Source: CAJCJE01 sp963818685
GTDB taxonomy: Bacteria > Actinomycetota > Actinomycetes > Mycobacteriales > Pseudonocardiaceae
Length of the DNA: 64,000 nt
Assembly: GCA_963818685.1 (NCBI GenBank)
Contig: CAWFTJ010000004.1
Location: 248,001-312,000, forward strand
Direction of reading: 5' to 3'
Position 1 is the stretch's first letter, and every line of letters begins with the position of its first letter. The notes under the pieces were generated by a model. The model ran no database searches, was not told the origin of the DNA, and saw only the letters and a list, made by a program, of their open reading frames with translations. Of the stretch, positions 8,037-15,827 are shown one piece after another. The position numbers and the translations under genes are program-made.

Positions 8037-9035
8037 GTGAGCGAGCAGGACAGCACCCCGACGAACACCGATCCGGCGACCACATCCGCCCAGGCCATCG
8101 GCATTGCCACCCTGGCAGGCGACGTCGTCCTGGACACCTGGTACCCGGCCCCGAGGCTCGGCCCCGCCGGCGGCACGACCGGAACCGAGCGCCTGTCCGA
8201 GGCCGAAGCCACCGAGGCACTCGGCCCCGACGCTGTCGCCCAACTGGGTGAAGACAGGGCGAGGGGCGTCGAGGTCGTCGCCGTCCGCACGCACATCGCA
8301 TCGCTCGCCGAGGCCCCGATCGACGCACACGACGTCTACCTGCGCCTGCACCTGCTGTCCAGCCGTCTCATCAGGCCGCACGGCGCGAACCTCGACGGCC
8401 AGTTCGGTTTGCTGTCCAACGTCGTGTGGACCAACCACGGCCCGTGCCCTGTCGACGGTTTCGAGGTCACCCGCCTGCGCCTGCGCGGCAGGGGTCCGGT
8501 CACCGTGTACGGCGTCGACAAGTTCCCCAGGATGGTCGACTATGTCGTCCCGACCGGTGTGCGCATCGCCGACGCCGACCGCGTCCGCCTCGGCGCCCAC
8601 CTGGCCAGCGGCACCACGGTGATGCATGAGGGCTTCGTCAACTTCAACGCCGGCACGCTCGGCACATCCATGGTCGAAGGCCGCATCACCGCGGGCGTCG
8701 TGGTCGGTGACGGCTCCGATATCGGCGGCGGCTCGTCGATCATGGGCACGTTGTCCGGCGGCGGCAAGCAGGTCATCACCATCGGCGAACGCTGCCTGCT
8801 CGGCGCCAACGCCGGCATCGGCATCTCCCTCGGCGACGACTGCGTCGTCGAAGCCGGCCTCTACGTGACGGAAGGCACCAAGGTCACCCTCCCGGACGGC
8901 CGCATCGTCAAGGCCCGCGACCTGTCCGGCTCGGCCGGCCTGCTGTTCATCCGCAACTCGATCACCGGCGGCGTTGAAGTCCGCCAGCGCAACGGAATCG
9001 GCATCGCGCTCAACAGCATGCTGCACGCCAACTGA
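8037..9035 (+). CDS. dapD: 2,3,4,5-tetrahydropyridine-2,6-dicarboxylate N-succinyltransferase
   Basis: 332-residue actinobacterial-type DapD, which transfers succinyl from succinyl-CoA to tetrahydrodipicolinate in the lysine/diaminopimelate pathway. The N-terminal half carries YLRLHLLSSRL and DGFEVTRLRLR. The C-terminal half is a left-handed beta-helix of hexapeptide repeats (GAHLASGTTVMHEGFVNFNA, GSSIMGTLSGGGKQVITIG, GANAGIGISLGDDCVVEAG). Slightly longer than the mycobacterial enzyme because of a Ser/Thr-rich N-terminus. Start GTG 8037 fits a leaderless transcript. A terminator follows at 9121. Confidence 0.95.
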   Translation: MSEQDSTPTNTDPATTSAQAIGIATLAGDVVLDTWYPAPRLGPAGGTTGTERLSEAEATEALGPDAVAQLGEDRARGVEVVAVRTHIASLAEAPIDAHDVYLRLHLLSSRLIRPHGANLDGQFGLLSNVVWTNHGPCPVDGFEVTRLRLRGRGPVTVYGVDKFPRMVDYVVPTGVRIADADRVRLGAHLASGTTVMHEGFVNFNAGTLGTSMVEGRITAGVVVGDGSDIGGGSSIMGTLSGGGKQVITIGERCLLGANAGIGISLGDDCVVEAGLYVTEGTKVTLPDGRIVKARDLSGSAGLLFIRNSITGGVEVRQRNGIGIALNSMLHAN

Positions 9036-9120
9036 CCGACCCCGACAACTCCCGACTGGCGCCCCACACCCCCGCGCGGCGCCAGTCCACATCCCCCCAC
9101 CCCACACCCACGCCACAAAA

Positions 9121-9152
9121 GGGTCCCCTGTGAAGGGGAACCCCTTATTTTT
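9121..9152 (+). terminator. Intrinsic terminator of dapD
   Basis: GGGTCCCC (9121-9128), loop TGTGAA, then GGGGAACCC with one bulged A, followed by a T-rich tail at 9148-9152. Confidence 0.75.
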
Positions 9153-9265
9153 ACAATACTCCGCACCACCGACAGAAAGCGCGGTCGATTCAGCGGCCTT
9201 TCGGAGTGTCGTCCCTTCCCGTAGGAAAATTCGACCTCTGCCGCCAATTTGCTGAGAAATCGCTG

Positions 9266-9279
9266 AAGCCAATTGGCTT
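9266..9279. promoter_or_regulatory. 14-base perfect palindrome, possible operator
   Basis: AAGCCAATTGGCTT is perfectly self-complementary and lies about 90 bases before the small reading frame at 9368. It could bind a dimeric repressor. No partner was identified. Confidence 0.35.
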
Positions 9280-9367
9280 TCTGTCGGCGTTCACCACTAA
9301 CTTGATCCGCATGAACCAATGCCGACCCACCGGGCAGCCCATCCCTCAAGCATCCGAAGGAGATCTC

Positions 9368-9466
9368 GTGCACGTCCACATCGCACTCAGGTCCAGCGAG
9401 TACAAGGCCAACGCCGCCGCAGCGAAGGGCATACGCCGCTCAGCACCTGAACGACCGCCCGAGTAG
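9368..9466 (+). CDS. Putative 32-residue peptide gene
   Basis: GTG at 9368 follows a consensus AAGGAG site (9357-9362) with 5 bases spacing, the best ribosome-binding site in this part of the window. The peptide MHVHIALRSSEYKANAAAAK (first 20 residues) is basic and ends RSAPERPPE. Its stop codon lies inside a perfect 13-bp hairpin, as for a small monocistronic mRNA. An alternative ATG at 9311 would add 19 residues but has no ribosome-binding site. No homologue recognised; it could be a regulatory leader or a bioactive peptide. Confidence 0.5.
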   Translation: MHVHIALRSSEYKANAAAAKGIRRSAPERPPE

Positions 9467-9495
9467 AGCCGACGCCGCAACTGTCGGCTCTACTC
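9461..9495 (+). terminator. Perfect 13-bp hairpin at the end of the small peptide gene
   Basis: GAGTAGAGCCGAC (9461-9473), 9-base loop, GTCGGCTCTACTC (9483-9495). It includes the TAG stop of the 32-residue frame and also lies 37 bases past the end of the convergent permease gene, so it may act in both directions. Confidence 0.8.
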
Positions 9496-9531
9496 AGCAC
9501 CGCACCGGCGCACGCCGGCGCGGCCATCAGC

Positions 9532-10983
9532 TCAGTTCGTTGTGGGTGGCGTCGTCCGCAGCGCACCGAGCCACGGCCGCAGCACGGCGTACAACAGTGC
9601 GGACAACACGAACCCGACCGCGAACGTGATGTCACCGACCGCAGGCACATGGTCGGCCACGACACCGACGAATTCGCTCTGGTTCGAGAACAGCAGCACC
9701 GATATCCCGATGCCGACCAGCATCGCGATCGGCCCTGCCCAGTTCTGGTACCACTTCGCGTACAGCAACTCGTCGACCCGTTTGCCACGGCGCAGGAACT
9801 GGTCGGTGAAGAACACGCCCAACCACGGACCGATCCAATACGCGATCACCAACAGGAACGACTCGTATTTCCCGGCCGCGTCGGACAATCCCGACCAAGC
9901 AAGGAAAAAGCCGAGCGCGCCGAAGACGAGCGCCACGAGCGCACGTCGGAAGGCCGCCCGCAGCCGCAACCCCAACGTCAGGAAGGACATCGCCCCTGAA
10001 TAGATGTTCAGCACGTTCGCCGCGACCGCACCTACCGCGATGGCGAGCAGCGTCAGGTCGCCAAGCACCGAGGGCAACTGGCCGGTGAACGCACCGGTTG
10101 GGTTGTCGGCCGACGTCCCACCCGCGGTGACGGACGCCGCGCCGACGATCTCCAACAACACACACGAAAGGAACAGTCCGGCCGCTGCCCAACCGCCGAC
10201 CGCGCGACGGTTCGCGCCGGCGGGCAGGTAGCGCGTGTAGTCGGTGGCATACGGGTTCCAACCGGCCGCGTAGCCGAAGGCAGCGCCCGCGGTCAGCAGG
10301 AAGCCGCCTGGTGCGGGCTTCACCGGCGCACCCGGATTCGTCTTGATCAGGATCAGCACGGAGGCAATCACGAAGATCACCCCGAGGAAGATGAACGCGT
10401 ACCGTTCGAACGCCTGAACCAGGTTGTGGCCGAAGAACGCCACGGCGATCTGCACCACCACGATGATCGCCAGGCACAACAGCTTCGGCAGGCCGGTCAG
10501 CGCGCTGAGCGCGAACGCGCCACTGACACTGTTCACCGCGAACCAACCGATGCCTGCGGTGATCGACATCAGTCCGGCCGGCAATACGTTGCCCCAGTAA
10601 CCGAAGGCGGCTCGACTGAGCACCATCTGCGGCACGCCGTAACCAGGACCGCGAGCCGACAGCACGCCGTGCGCCAACGCACCGAGCACGTTGCCGATGA
10701 CGATGGCGAGCACGGCCTGCCAGAAGCTCAGCCCGAACACGGAGATCGCGATGACGCCCACGAAGACCGTGGCGAACTCCAGATTGGGCGAGGACCAGGT
10801 CCACAGCAGTTGCGATGGTCGGCCGTGCCGTTCGGCGCGCGAGATGTACTCGACGCCGCCCGGTTCGACCGCGACCACCTTGGTGCCGTAGTCGCCGGGC
10901 CGGACCGGCTCGGTTGCCACGGCGCCGGTCGCGCCCTGCGCATCGGAGGTTCCACCAGGAGTGTAGGAAGTGCCCTCAGCCAA
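9532..10983 (-). CDS. NCS1-family cytosine/purine permease
   Basis: 483-residue membrane transporter of the nucleobase-cation-symport-1 family, with about 12 hydrophobic segments from residue 70. Family-typical stretches include GYGVPQMVLSRAAFGYWGN and GWNPYATDYTRYLP. It would import cytosine or a related base together with a cation. The TTG at 10983 overlaps the stop of the upstream oxygenase gene by 8 bases; a GTG near 10919 is an alternative. With the oxygenase and the Fcy1-type cytosine deaminase it forms a three-gene operon, which makes a pyrimidine base the likely cargo. Confidence 0.88.
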   Translation of the reverse strand: MAEGTSYTPGGTSDAQGATGAVATEPVRPGDYGTKVVAVEPGGVEYISRAERHGRPSQLLWTWSSPNLEFATVFVGVIAISVFGLSFWQAVLAIVIGNVLGALAHGVLSARGPGYGVPQMVLSRAAFGYWGNVLPAGLMSITAGIGWFAVNSVSGAFALSALTGLPKLLCLAIIVVVQIAVAFFGHNLVQAFERYAFIFLGVIFVIASVLILIKTNPGAPVKPAPGGFLLTAGAAFGYAAGWNPYATDYTRYLPAGANRRAVGGWAAAGLFLSCVLLEIVGAASVTAGGTSADNPTGAFTGQLPSVLGDLTLLAIAVGAVAANVLNIYSGAMSFLTLGLRLRAAFRRALVALVFGALGFFLAWSGLSDAAGKYESFLLVIAYWIGPWLGVFFTDQFLRRGKRVDELLYAKWYQNWAGPIAMLVGIGISVLLFSNQSEFVGVVADHVPAVGDITFAVGFVLSALLYAVLRPWLGALRTTPPTTN

Positions 10984-11944
10984 CAGAGATCGCCGCCAAT
11001 TTCTCTCGTAGGTAATCGCCCCAGACCACCGGCGGATAACTCGTCACGCCGATCGGTGGCGGAAAGGACTCAATGACAGCATCGTGATCGGCTTCATAAA
11101 AGAACACCAGGGAGAGCAGTTCCTCCTCCGGCGCATCGGCCGGTGGCGGCAACACCCGGTGCCGGGTGGAGCGCCATCGGTCTCCAGTCCAGCGCGCCAT
11201 CAGGTCGCCGATGTTGACCGTGAAGGTGCTCGGATCGAACGGGGCGTCCACCCACTCGCCGTCGAGCGTGTAGATCTGCAGGCCGCCGAGGCCGGACTCG
11301 CGGTCCAGCACGGTCACCGTGCCGAAGTCGGTGTGCGGCCCGATGCGGTACTGGCCGGGTTCGGGCGGACCGAGGCGGTGCAGCGCCGGGTACCAGTTGA
11401 GGTTGAAGCCGTAGGTCGGGTGCCGCAGGTATGCGGCGAAGTGGTCCTCGGGTAGTCCGAGCGCGACCGCGCAGATGGTCATCAGCTCGTCGGACAGCGC
11501 GTGCATCTGCCGGAGGTACTCGCTGACCACCGTCCGCATCCGCGGTATCTCGGTTGGCCAGACGTTGGGCGGGAACCACTCGCGGTCGATGTCCGGGTCT
11601 CCGGTCGGATTGTCGGCCGCGAGCGAGTAGGACTCCTTGAGGTCCGGTGGTGTCGGCGTGCCCTCGGCATAGCCGTTCGCCTCGGCGCCAGGAGGAATCC
11701 AGCCACGCCCGCCAACACCGACCGCGTACTTGGCCTTGACTTCGGGCGGGAGCGCGAAGAACTCCTTGGCGAGTTGGCGAACGTCCGTGCGGAGTTCGTC
11801 GGTGATGCCATGCCCGCTGATCAGGAGGAACCCGGCGGTCCGCAGGGCCTCGTCGACCTGAGCGGCGATTTCGACGCGCCCGGCGCTGCCGGCGCCGCTC
11901 GCGAACCAGGGCGTCAGGTCGATGATCGGAACCGGGGTGGCCAT
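10976..11944 (-). CDS. Isopenicillin-N-synthase-like Fe(II)/2-oxoglutarate oxygenase
   Basis: 322-residue double-stranded beta-helix oxygenase. The N-terminal DIOX_N region has IIDLTPW and GFLLISGHG; the iron site is HTD (H204, D206) plus H262 in STRHRVLPP. The Arg-x-Ser that normally binds the 2-oxoglutarate carboxylate aligns with LLS (276-278), so the Arg appears to be Leu. It lies between a cytosine deaminase gene and a cytosine-type permease gene. Fungal thymine-7-hydroxylase, another member of this superfamily, oxidises the methyl group of thymine, so oxidation of a modified pyrimidine base is a reasonable guess. ATG at 11944, with TCCTCC complement (GGAGG) just upstream. Confidence 0.85.
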   Translation of the reverse strand: MATPVPIIDLTPWFASGAGSAGRVEIAAQVDEALRTAGFLLISGHGITDELRTDVRQLAKEFFALPPEVKAKYAVGVGGRGWIPPGAEANGYAEGTPTPPDLKESYSLAADNPTGDPDIDREWFPPNVWPTEIPRMRTVVSEYLRQMHALSDELMTICAVALGLPEDHFAAYLRHPTYGFNLNWYPALHRLGPPEPGQYRIGPHTDFGTVTVLDRESGLGGLQIYTLDGEWVDAPFDPSTFTVNIGDLMARWTGDRWRSTRHRVLPPPADAPEEELLSLVFFYEADHDAVIESFPPPIGVTSYPPVVWGDYLREKLAAISVG

Positions 11945-12004
11945 GGCTCCTCCTTGTCGTGGCGATCGACGCTTGTCGTAATGATCGGCGGTGCGCGGGC
12001 AGGG

Positions 12005-12526
12005 CTAGGCGGATCCGGGCAGTGGCTCGCCGATGTCCTCGTACCAGATGTCCGGGCGGCGAGCGATGAACTCGCGCATCAGGTCGATGCACCGGGTGTC
12101 GTCGAGCAGGGTGATCTCCACACCGTTCTCGGCTAGCCAGTCGTGTCCGCCGACGAACGTGGTCGCCTCGCCGATGACGACCGTGCCAATGCCGAACTGG
12201 CGGACCAGGCCACTGCAATACCAGCACGGCGACAGTGTGGTGACCATCACAGTGTCCGCGTACCCAGGCCGGCGGCCCGCGTTGCGGAAGGCGGCGGTTT
12301 CGGCGTGCATGGACGGGTCGCCATCCTGGACGCGCCGGTTGTGGCCACGCCCGAGCAGCGTGCCGGCGCGGTCGAACAGGGCCGCGCCGATCGGCACGCC
12401 GCCCTCGGCAGCGCCTGCCTCCGCCTCGGCGACGGCCACGTCGAGCATGGCGGCCACGGCTGTGGCGGAAAGCGGCTCGCCCGAGGGTGGGGTTGCTGAC
12501 GATGGTGGCGGATCAACGGCGGGCAT
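12005..12526 (-). CDS. Cytosine deaminase, yeast Fcy1-like zinc type
   Basis: 173-residue zinc deaminase that should convert cytosine to uracil and ammonia. The active site is HAE (H74, E76) with SPCWYC (C101, C104). Much of the chain follows yeast cytosine deaminase rather than bacterial CodA: GGVPIGAALF, LGRGHNRRVQ, TTLSPCWYCSG, WLAENGVEI and the C-terminal WYEDIGEPLP that closes the pocket in the yeast enzyme. ATG at 12526 follows AAGGTG. First gene of the deaminase-oxygenase-permease operon. A tRNA or guanine deaminase is less likely given the C-terminal match. Confidence 0.85.
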   Translation of the reverse strand: MPAVDPPPSSATPPSGEPLSATAVAAMLDVAVAEAEAGAAEGGVPIGAALFDRAGTLLGRGHNRRVQDGDPSMHAETAAFRNAGRRPGYADTVMVTTLSPCWYCSGLVRQFGIGTVVIGEATTFVGGHDWLAENGVEITLLDDTRCIDLMREFIARRPDIWYEDIGEPLPGSA

Positions 12527-12643
12527 TGGCACACCTTGCGTGGCGCGGGCGGTTCTCGCAACGGTTGGATCAATGCAATCCGGTAAAACCTGCTCAGCAG
12601 GGTCGCGACGATCCGTCAGCCGGGACGATTCCTTGGTTGGCTT

Positions 12644-12649
12644 TATCAT
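12644..12649 (+). promoter_or_regulatory. -10 box upstream of the CHAD gene
   Basis: TATCAT with 6 bases to an ATG at 12656. That ATG opens a different frame from the CHAD protein; see the CHAD entry. Confidence 0.4.
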
Positions 12650-12794
12650 GTCGTGATGACAGCTGCCAAGGCTCGCACGGCTCGGCAGGCTGGTCGCGGC
12701 ATCCGCGCCGCTCACCGCAGGGGCGCTGCGGCTGGCCGCGCGACCCCTGGCCGCCGGGAGCGACGACGATCTTCCGAGCCAGTTCGCCGCCACA

Positions 12795-13667
12795 ATGGAC
12801 ACTCAGCTGCGGGTCCTGCTCGAACAGCAACGGCAGGTGGCCGACATCGACGACCCGGAGGCCGTGCACCAGATGCGAGTCGCCATCCGGCGGATGCGGG
12901 TCGCACTGCGAGTCAACGCGGACGCCGTCGGCTCGAACGACGAGGAGTTGCGTGCCGAGCTGGGTTGGCTCGGCGGCGAGTTGGGCCTGGTGCGCGACCT
13001 GGACGTGCTGTCGGGACGGTTGGCCGCGTCCGGCGGTTCGTTGGGGCCTGCCGACGCGGATGGGTTGAAGGAGCTGTTGGACGCGCTGCACGACGCCCGG
13101 GGGCGGGAGCGCGCGAGGTTGCAGACCGTTCTGGACGGTGACCGCTATCGGACGCTGCTGCGCGCGGTCGCCAAGCTCGTGCGCGGCACGCCCACCACAG
13201 TGGACACCGCGGACGCGGTCGAGGAACTGGCCGAGCGTCCGAGCGATCCGCTGACCTTGCTCGAACGGCCACTGCGCAAGTTGCGCAGGGAGATCGCGGC
13301 GGTGGGGAGCACGCCGACCGACGACCAGCTGCACACTCTCCGCATCAGGGGCAAGCGTTTGCGATACGCGGCCGAACTGGCCGTCGGCCTATGTGAACGG
13401 CGCCAGCGCAAGCCGTTGCGGCGGCTGATCAGCACTGCCAAGGATCTGCAGGAAGTGCTCGGCGACCAGCACGACACGGTGACCGCCGAGATCTGGCTGC
13501 GGGAATCATGCTCCGAACGCGGCGCCAAGCAGACACCGCCGTCCGGCTCCGCCGCGCTGGTCGCCGGGCGACTGCTCGAACGCGAACTGATTCAGCGCGC
13601 TGCCTACGAGAACGAGTGGCCGCGGGTCTGGCGCGAACTCGACGAGCGGGCGCGCGCCCTGGACTGA
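12795..13667 (+). CDS. CHAD-domain protein
   Basis: 290-residue all-helical CHAD protein. CHAD domains bind polyphosphate through conserved basic residues; here HQMRVAIRRMRVALR near residue 28 and DQLHTLRIRGKRLRYAAEL near residue 180 are the two hallmark helices. The annotated ATG at 12795 has no ribosome-binding site. The same frame stays open and strongly GC3-biased back to about 12660, encoding a plausible helix (DDDLPSQFAATMD), but has no ATG, GTG or TTG there. The true start is therefore probably upstream, using CTG or hidden by a one-base sequence error near the ATG at 12656. Confidence 0.82.
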   Translation: MDTQLRVLLEQQRQVADIDDPEAVHQMRVAIRRMRVALRVNADAVGSNDEELRAELGWLGGELGLVRDLDVLSGRLAASGGSLGPADADGLKELLDALHDARGRERARLQTVLDGDRYRTLLRAVAKLVRGTPTTVDTADAVEELAERPSDPLTLLERPLRKLRREIAAVGSTPTDDQLHTLRIRGKRLRYAAELAVGLCERRQRKPLRRLISTAKDLQEVLGDQHDTVTAEIWLRESCSERGAKQTPPSGSAALVAGRLLERELIQRAAYENEWPRVWRELDERARALD

Positions 13668-13749
13668 GCCGAGCCGGCGCCGAGCCCGGGGCAGCCGGGG
13701 CGCCCGAGGCAGCCGGGGCAGAAAGGTAAGCGGGGCAGGAAGGTACGGG

Positions 13750-14802
13750 TCAGGAGGCGAGGCGGGCGACGGCCGCTGCGACGCGTTCGTCGGACGCGGT
13801 GAGCGCGACGCGGACGTGCTGGGCGCCGGTCGGGCCGTAGAACGTGCCGGGAGCGACGAGGATGCCCCGGTCGGCGAGCCAGGAGACGGTGGCCAACGCG
13901 GGCTCGTCGCGGCTGGCCCACAGGTACAGGCCGGCTTCTGAGTGTTCGACCCGGAAGCCGGTGGCCAGCAGGGCCTCGCGCAGCACGGCGCGGCGGCGGG
14001 CGTAGCGCTCGCGTTGGGTGGCGATGTGCGCGTCGTCGCCGAGCGCGGCGGTGACCGCGGCCTGCACGGGGCGCGGCATCATCAGGCCGGCGTGTTTGCG
14101 CACCTCAAGCAGGCGCGCGACGAGCGTGGCGTCGCCGGTCAGGAACCCGGCTCGGTAGCCGGCGAGGTTCGACGACTTGGACAGCGAGTGCACCGCGAGC
14201 AAGCCGTCGAACGAGCCCTGACTGACCGACGGATGCAGCACGGACACCGGTTCGGCGTCCCAACCGAGCGAGATGTAGCACTCGTCCGACGCGACCACGG
14301 CGCCGCGCTCGCGGGCGTAGTCGACGACCTTGCGCAGGTGCTCGACGGGAAGCACCTTGCCGGTCGGATTCGCGGGCGAGTTGATCCAGATGAGCTTGGG
14401 CCTGCGCGGGCCGAGCGCGGTGAGGCCGTCGGCGCGTACGTACTCGACGCCGGCAAGGCGCGCGCCGACCTCGTAGGTCGGGTAGGCCAGCTCGGGGATG
14501 ACCACCAGGTCTCCGGCGCCGAGGCCGAGCAGGGTCGGCAGCCAGGCGACGAGTTCCTTCGACCCGATCGTCGGCAGCACCGCGGCCTCGTCGATGCCGG
14601 TGACGCCGTAGCGGCGTTCCATCGCCTTGACCGCGGCTTCCCGAAGCTCGGGCGTGCCGTGCGTGGTCGGGTAGCCGGGCACGTCGGCGACCGAGCTGAG
14701 GGCGTGCTGGATCAGCTCGGGAACCGGGTCGACCGGAGTGCCGACGGACAGGTCGACGATGCCGTCCGGATGTGCCCTGGCTCGCTGGCCGTACTCGACC
14801 AA
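13750..14802 (-). CDS. dapC: Succinyldiaminopimelate aminotransferase (DapC type)
   Basis: 350-residue fold-type I PLP aminotransferase, expected to convert N-succinyl-2-amino-6-ketopimelate to N-succinyl-LL-diaminopimelate. The PLP lysine is in SLSKSSNLAGYRAG (K209); NSPANPTG and the YPTY region also fit. It matches the Rv1178 subgroup and follows fdxC as there. The TTG at 14802 has no ribosome-binding site. Homologues start about 12 residues earlier, and the codons before 14802 encode LPDFPWDSL in frame, but no standard start codon exists between there and the fdxC stop. Confidence 0.85.
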   Translation of the reverse strand: MVEYGQRARAHPDGIVDLSVGTPVDPVPELIQHALSSVADVPGYPTTHGTPELREAAVKAMERRYGVTGIDEAAVLPTIGSKELVAWLPTLLGLGAGDLVVIPELAYPTYEVGARLAGVEYVRADGLTALGPRRPKLIWINSPANPTGKVLPVEHLRKVVDYARERGAVVASDECYISLGWDAEPVSVLHPSVSQGSFDGLLAVHSLSKSSNLAGYRAGFLTGDATLVARLLEVRKHAGLMMPRPVQAAVTAALGDDAHIATQRERYARRRAVLREALLATGFRVEHSEAGLYLWASRDEPALATVSWLADRGILVAPGTFYGPTGAQHVRVALTASDERVAAAVARLAS

Positions 14803-14898
14803 CGAGTCCCAGGGAAAGTCCGGTAGGTCAACCCTGCTCGATCGCCGGCCTTCCTCACGTGCGGGCCGGTCGAGCCGGGTTGACGGGAAACAGCAAGG

Positions 14899-15219
14899 TC
14901 ACTCGCCCTGCGGCGGCAGGTTCTTGATCAGTTCGGGGTCCGCGGACACCTTGCCGACCTTGGAGGCGCCACCGGGCGAACCCAGTTCGTCGAAGAAGTC
15001 GACGTTCGCCTTGGTGTATTCCTTCCACTGGTCGGGGACGTCGTCCTCGTAGTAGATGGCTTCCACCGGGCACACCGGCTCACAGGCACCGCAGTCGACG
15101 CACTCGTCGGGGTGGATGTACAACATCCGGTCGCCCTCGTAGATGCAGTCGACGGGGCACTCCTCGATGCACGCTTTGTCGAGAACGTCGACGCAGGGCT
15201 CGGCGATCACGTAGGTCAC
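14899..15219 (-). CDS. fdxC: 7Fe ferredoxin FdxC
   Basis: 106-residue ferredoxin with one 3Fe-4S/4Fe-4S pair: ACIEECPVDCIYEG (C17, C21, C25 with C9) and CVDCGACEPVCPVEA (C40, C43, C46, C50). The sequence closely follows mycobacterial FdxC, including HPDECVDCGACEP and DVPDQW. It carries electrons for redox enzymes such as cytochromes P450 and is usually essential. GTG at 15219 follows AGGAG with 6 bases spacing. dapC follows 97 bases downstream on the same strand. Confidence 0.95.
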   Translation of the reverse strand: MTYVIAEPCVDVLDKACIEECPVDCIYEGDRMLYIHPDECVDCGACEPVCPVEAIYYEDDVPDQWKEYTKANVDFFDELGSPGGASKVGKVSADPELIKNLPPQGE

Positions 15220-15430
15220 TGCGTTCTCCTGCTTCCTCATGCCGTTTGCTGCCACGCAAGCGCAAGGCTACGTGGCGATGTCCAGTATCTCGTGCCGACC
15301 CGGCGAACTTCCCACCGGTGCACGCTTCCGCTCCAAAGCTACCGGCCACGAAGCTACTGATAGCGGCCCACCGACCGGAAGTGCCTGTCTCGCCGGATGG
15401 CACGACGTGTCGGATGTCACCGAGTCCAGG

Positions 15431-15823
15431 TCAGCGGGGTTGGACGCGCCGCCTGCCCACCGCGTTGCCGAGCGCGACGGCTGCGGGCAGCGCACCAGCG
15501 GCGAGCAGCAGCAGGGTGCGCCAGTCTTCGAGCAGCACCAGGTTCTCGGTGCCGACCAGCCCGACCACGCCCAGCGTGGCCAGCCACGCCCACAGCGGTG
15601 CCCCGACAACCAGGATTCGACCGGAGGCGTCACCGGCCCTGGCGACCAGCCAGGGCATGGTGACCGCGGCCAGCACCACCGTGATCGGGAACGGCCAGCC
15701 GCCCAGGTTGGGCAGCACGAATCCGTCGAAACGCAGTGGCAGGAAGAACATCTCCAGCAACGCGAGGATGATCGCGTCTGCTACGAGTACCAGCAACATC
15801 AGCCAGTCGGCTGGCCTGCGCAT
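15431..15823 (-). CDS. Small membrane protein, Rv1171-like position
   Basis: 130 residues with about four transmembrane segments (residues 7-27, 43-60, 73-90, 97-113) and an Arg-rich C-terminus. No catalytic motif visible. ATG at 15823 lies 4 bases after the mshB stop, so it is translated with mshB. The same mshB-membrane protein pair occurs in mycobacteria; function unknown there too. Confidence 0.78.
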   Translation of the reverse strand: MRRPADWLMLLVLVADAIILALLEMFFLPLRFDGFVLPNLGGWPFPITVVLAAVTMPWLVARAGDASGRILVVGAPLWAWLATLGVVGLVGTENLVLLEDWRTLLLLAAGALPAAVALGNAVGRRRVQPR

Positions 15824-15827
15824 GCCC

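Larger units (their letters stand above)
9036..9367. other. AT-rich intergenic region upstream of a small peptide gene
   Basis: 332 bases without a long gene, visibly lower in GC than the surroundings from about 9145. It holds the dapD terminator (9121-9152), a perfect 14-base palindrome AAGCCAATTGGCTT at 9266-9279, and a spaced inverted repeat (ACTCCG near 9160, CGGAGT near 9205) that could fold in RNA. These lie upstream of the strong ribosome-binding site at 9357 and look like the control region of the small reading frame at 9368. No known riboswitch pattern was recognised. Confidence 0.55.
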
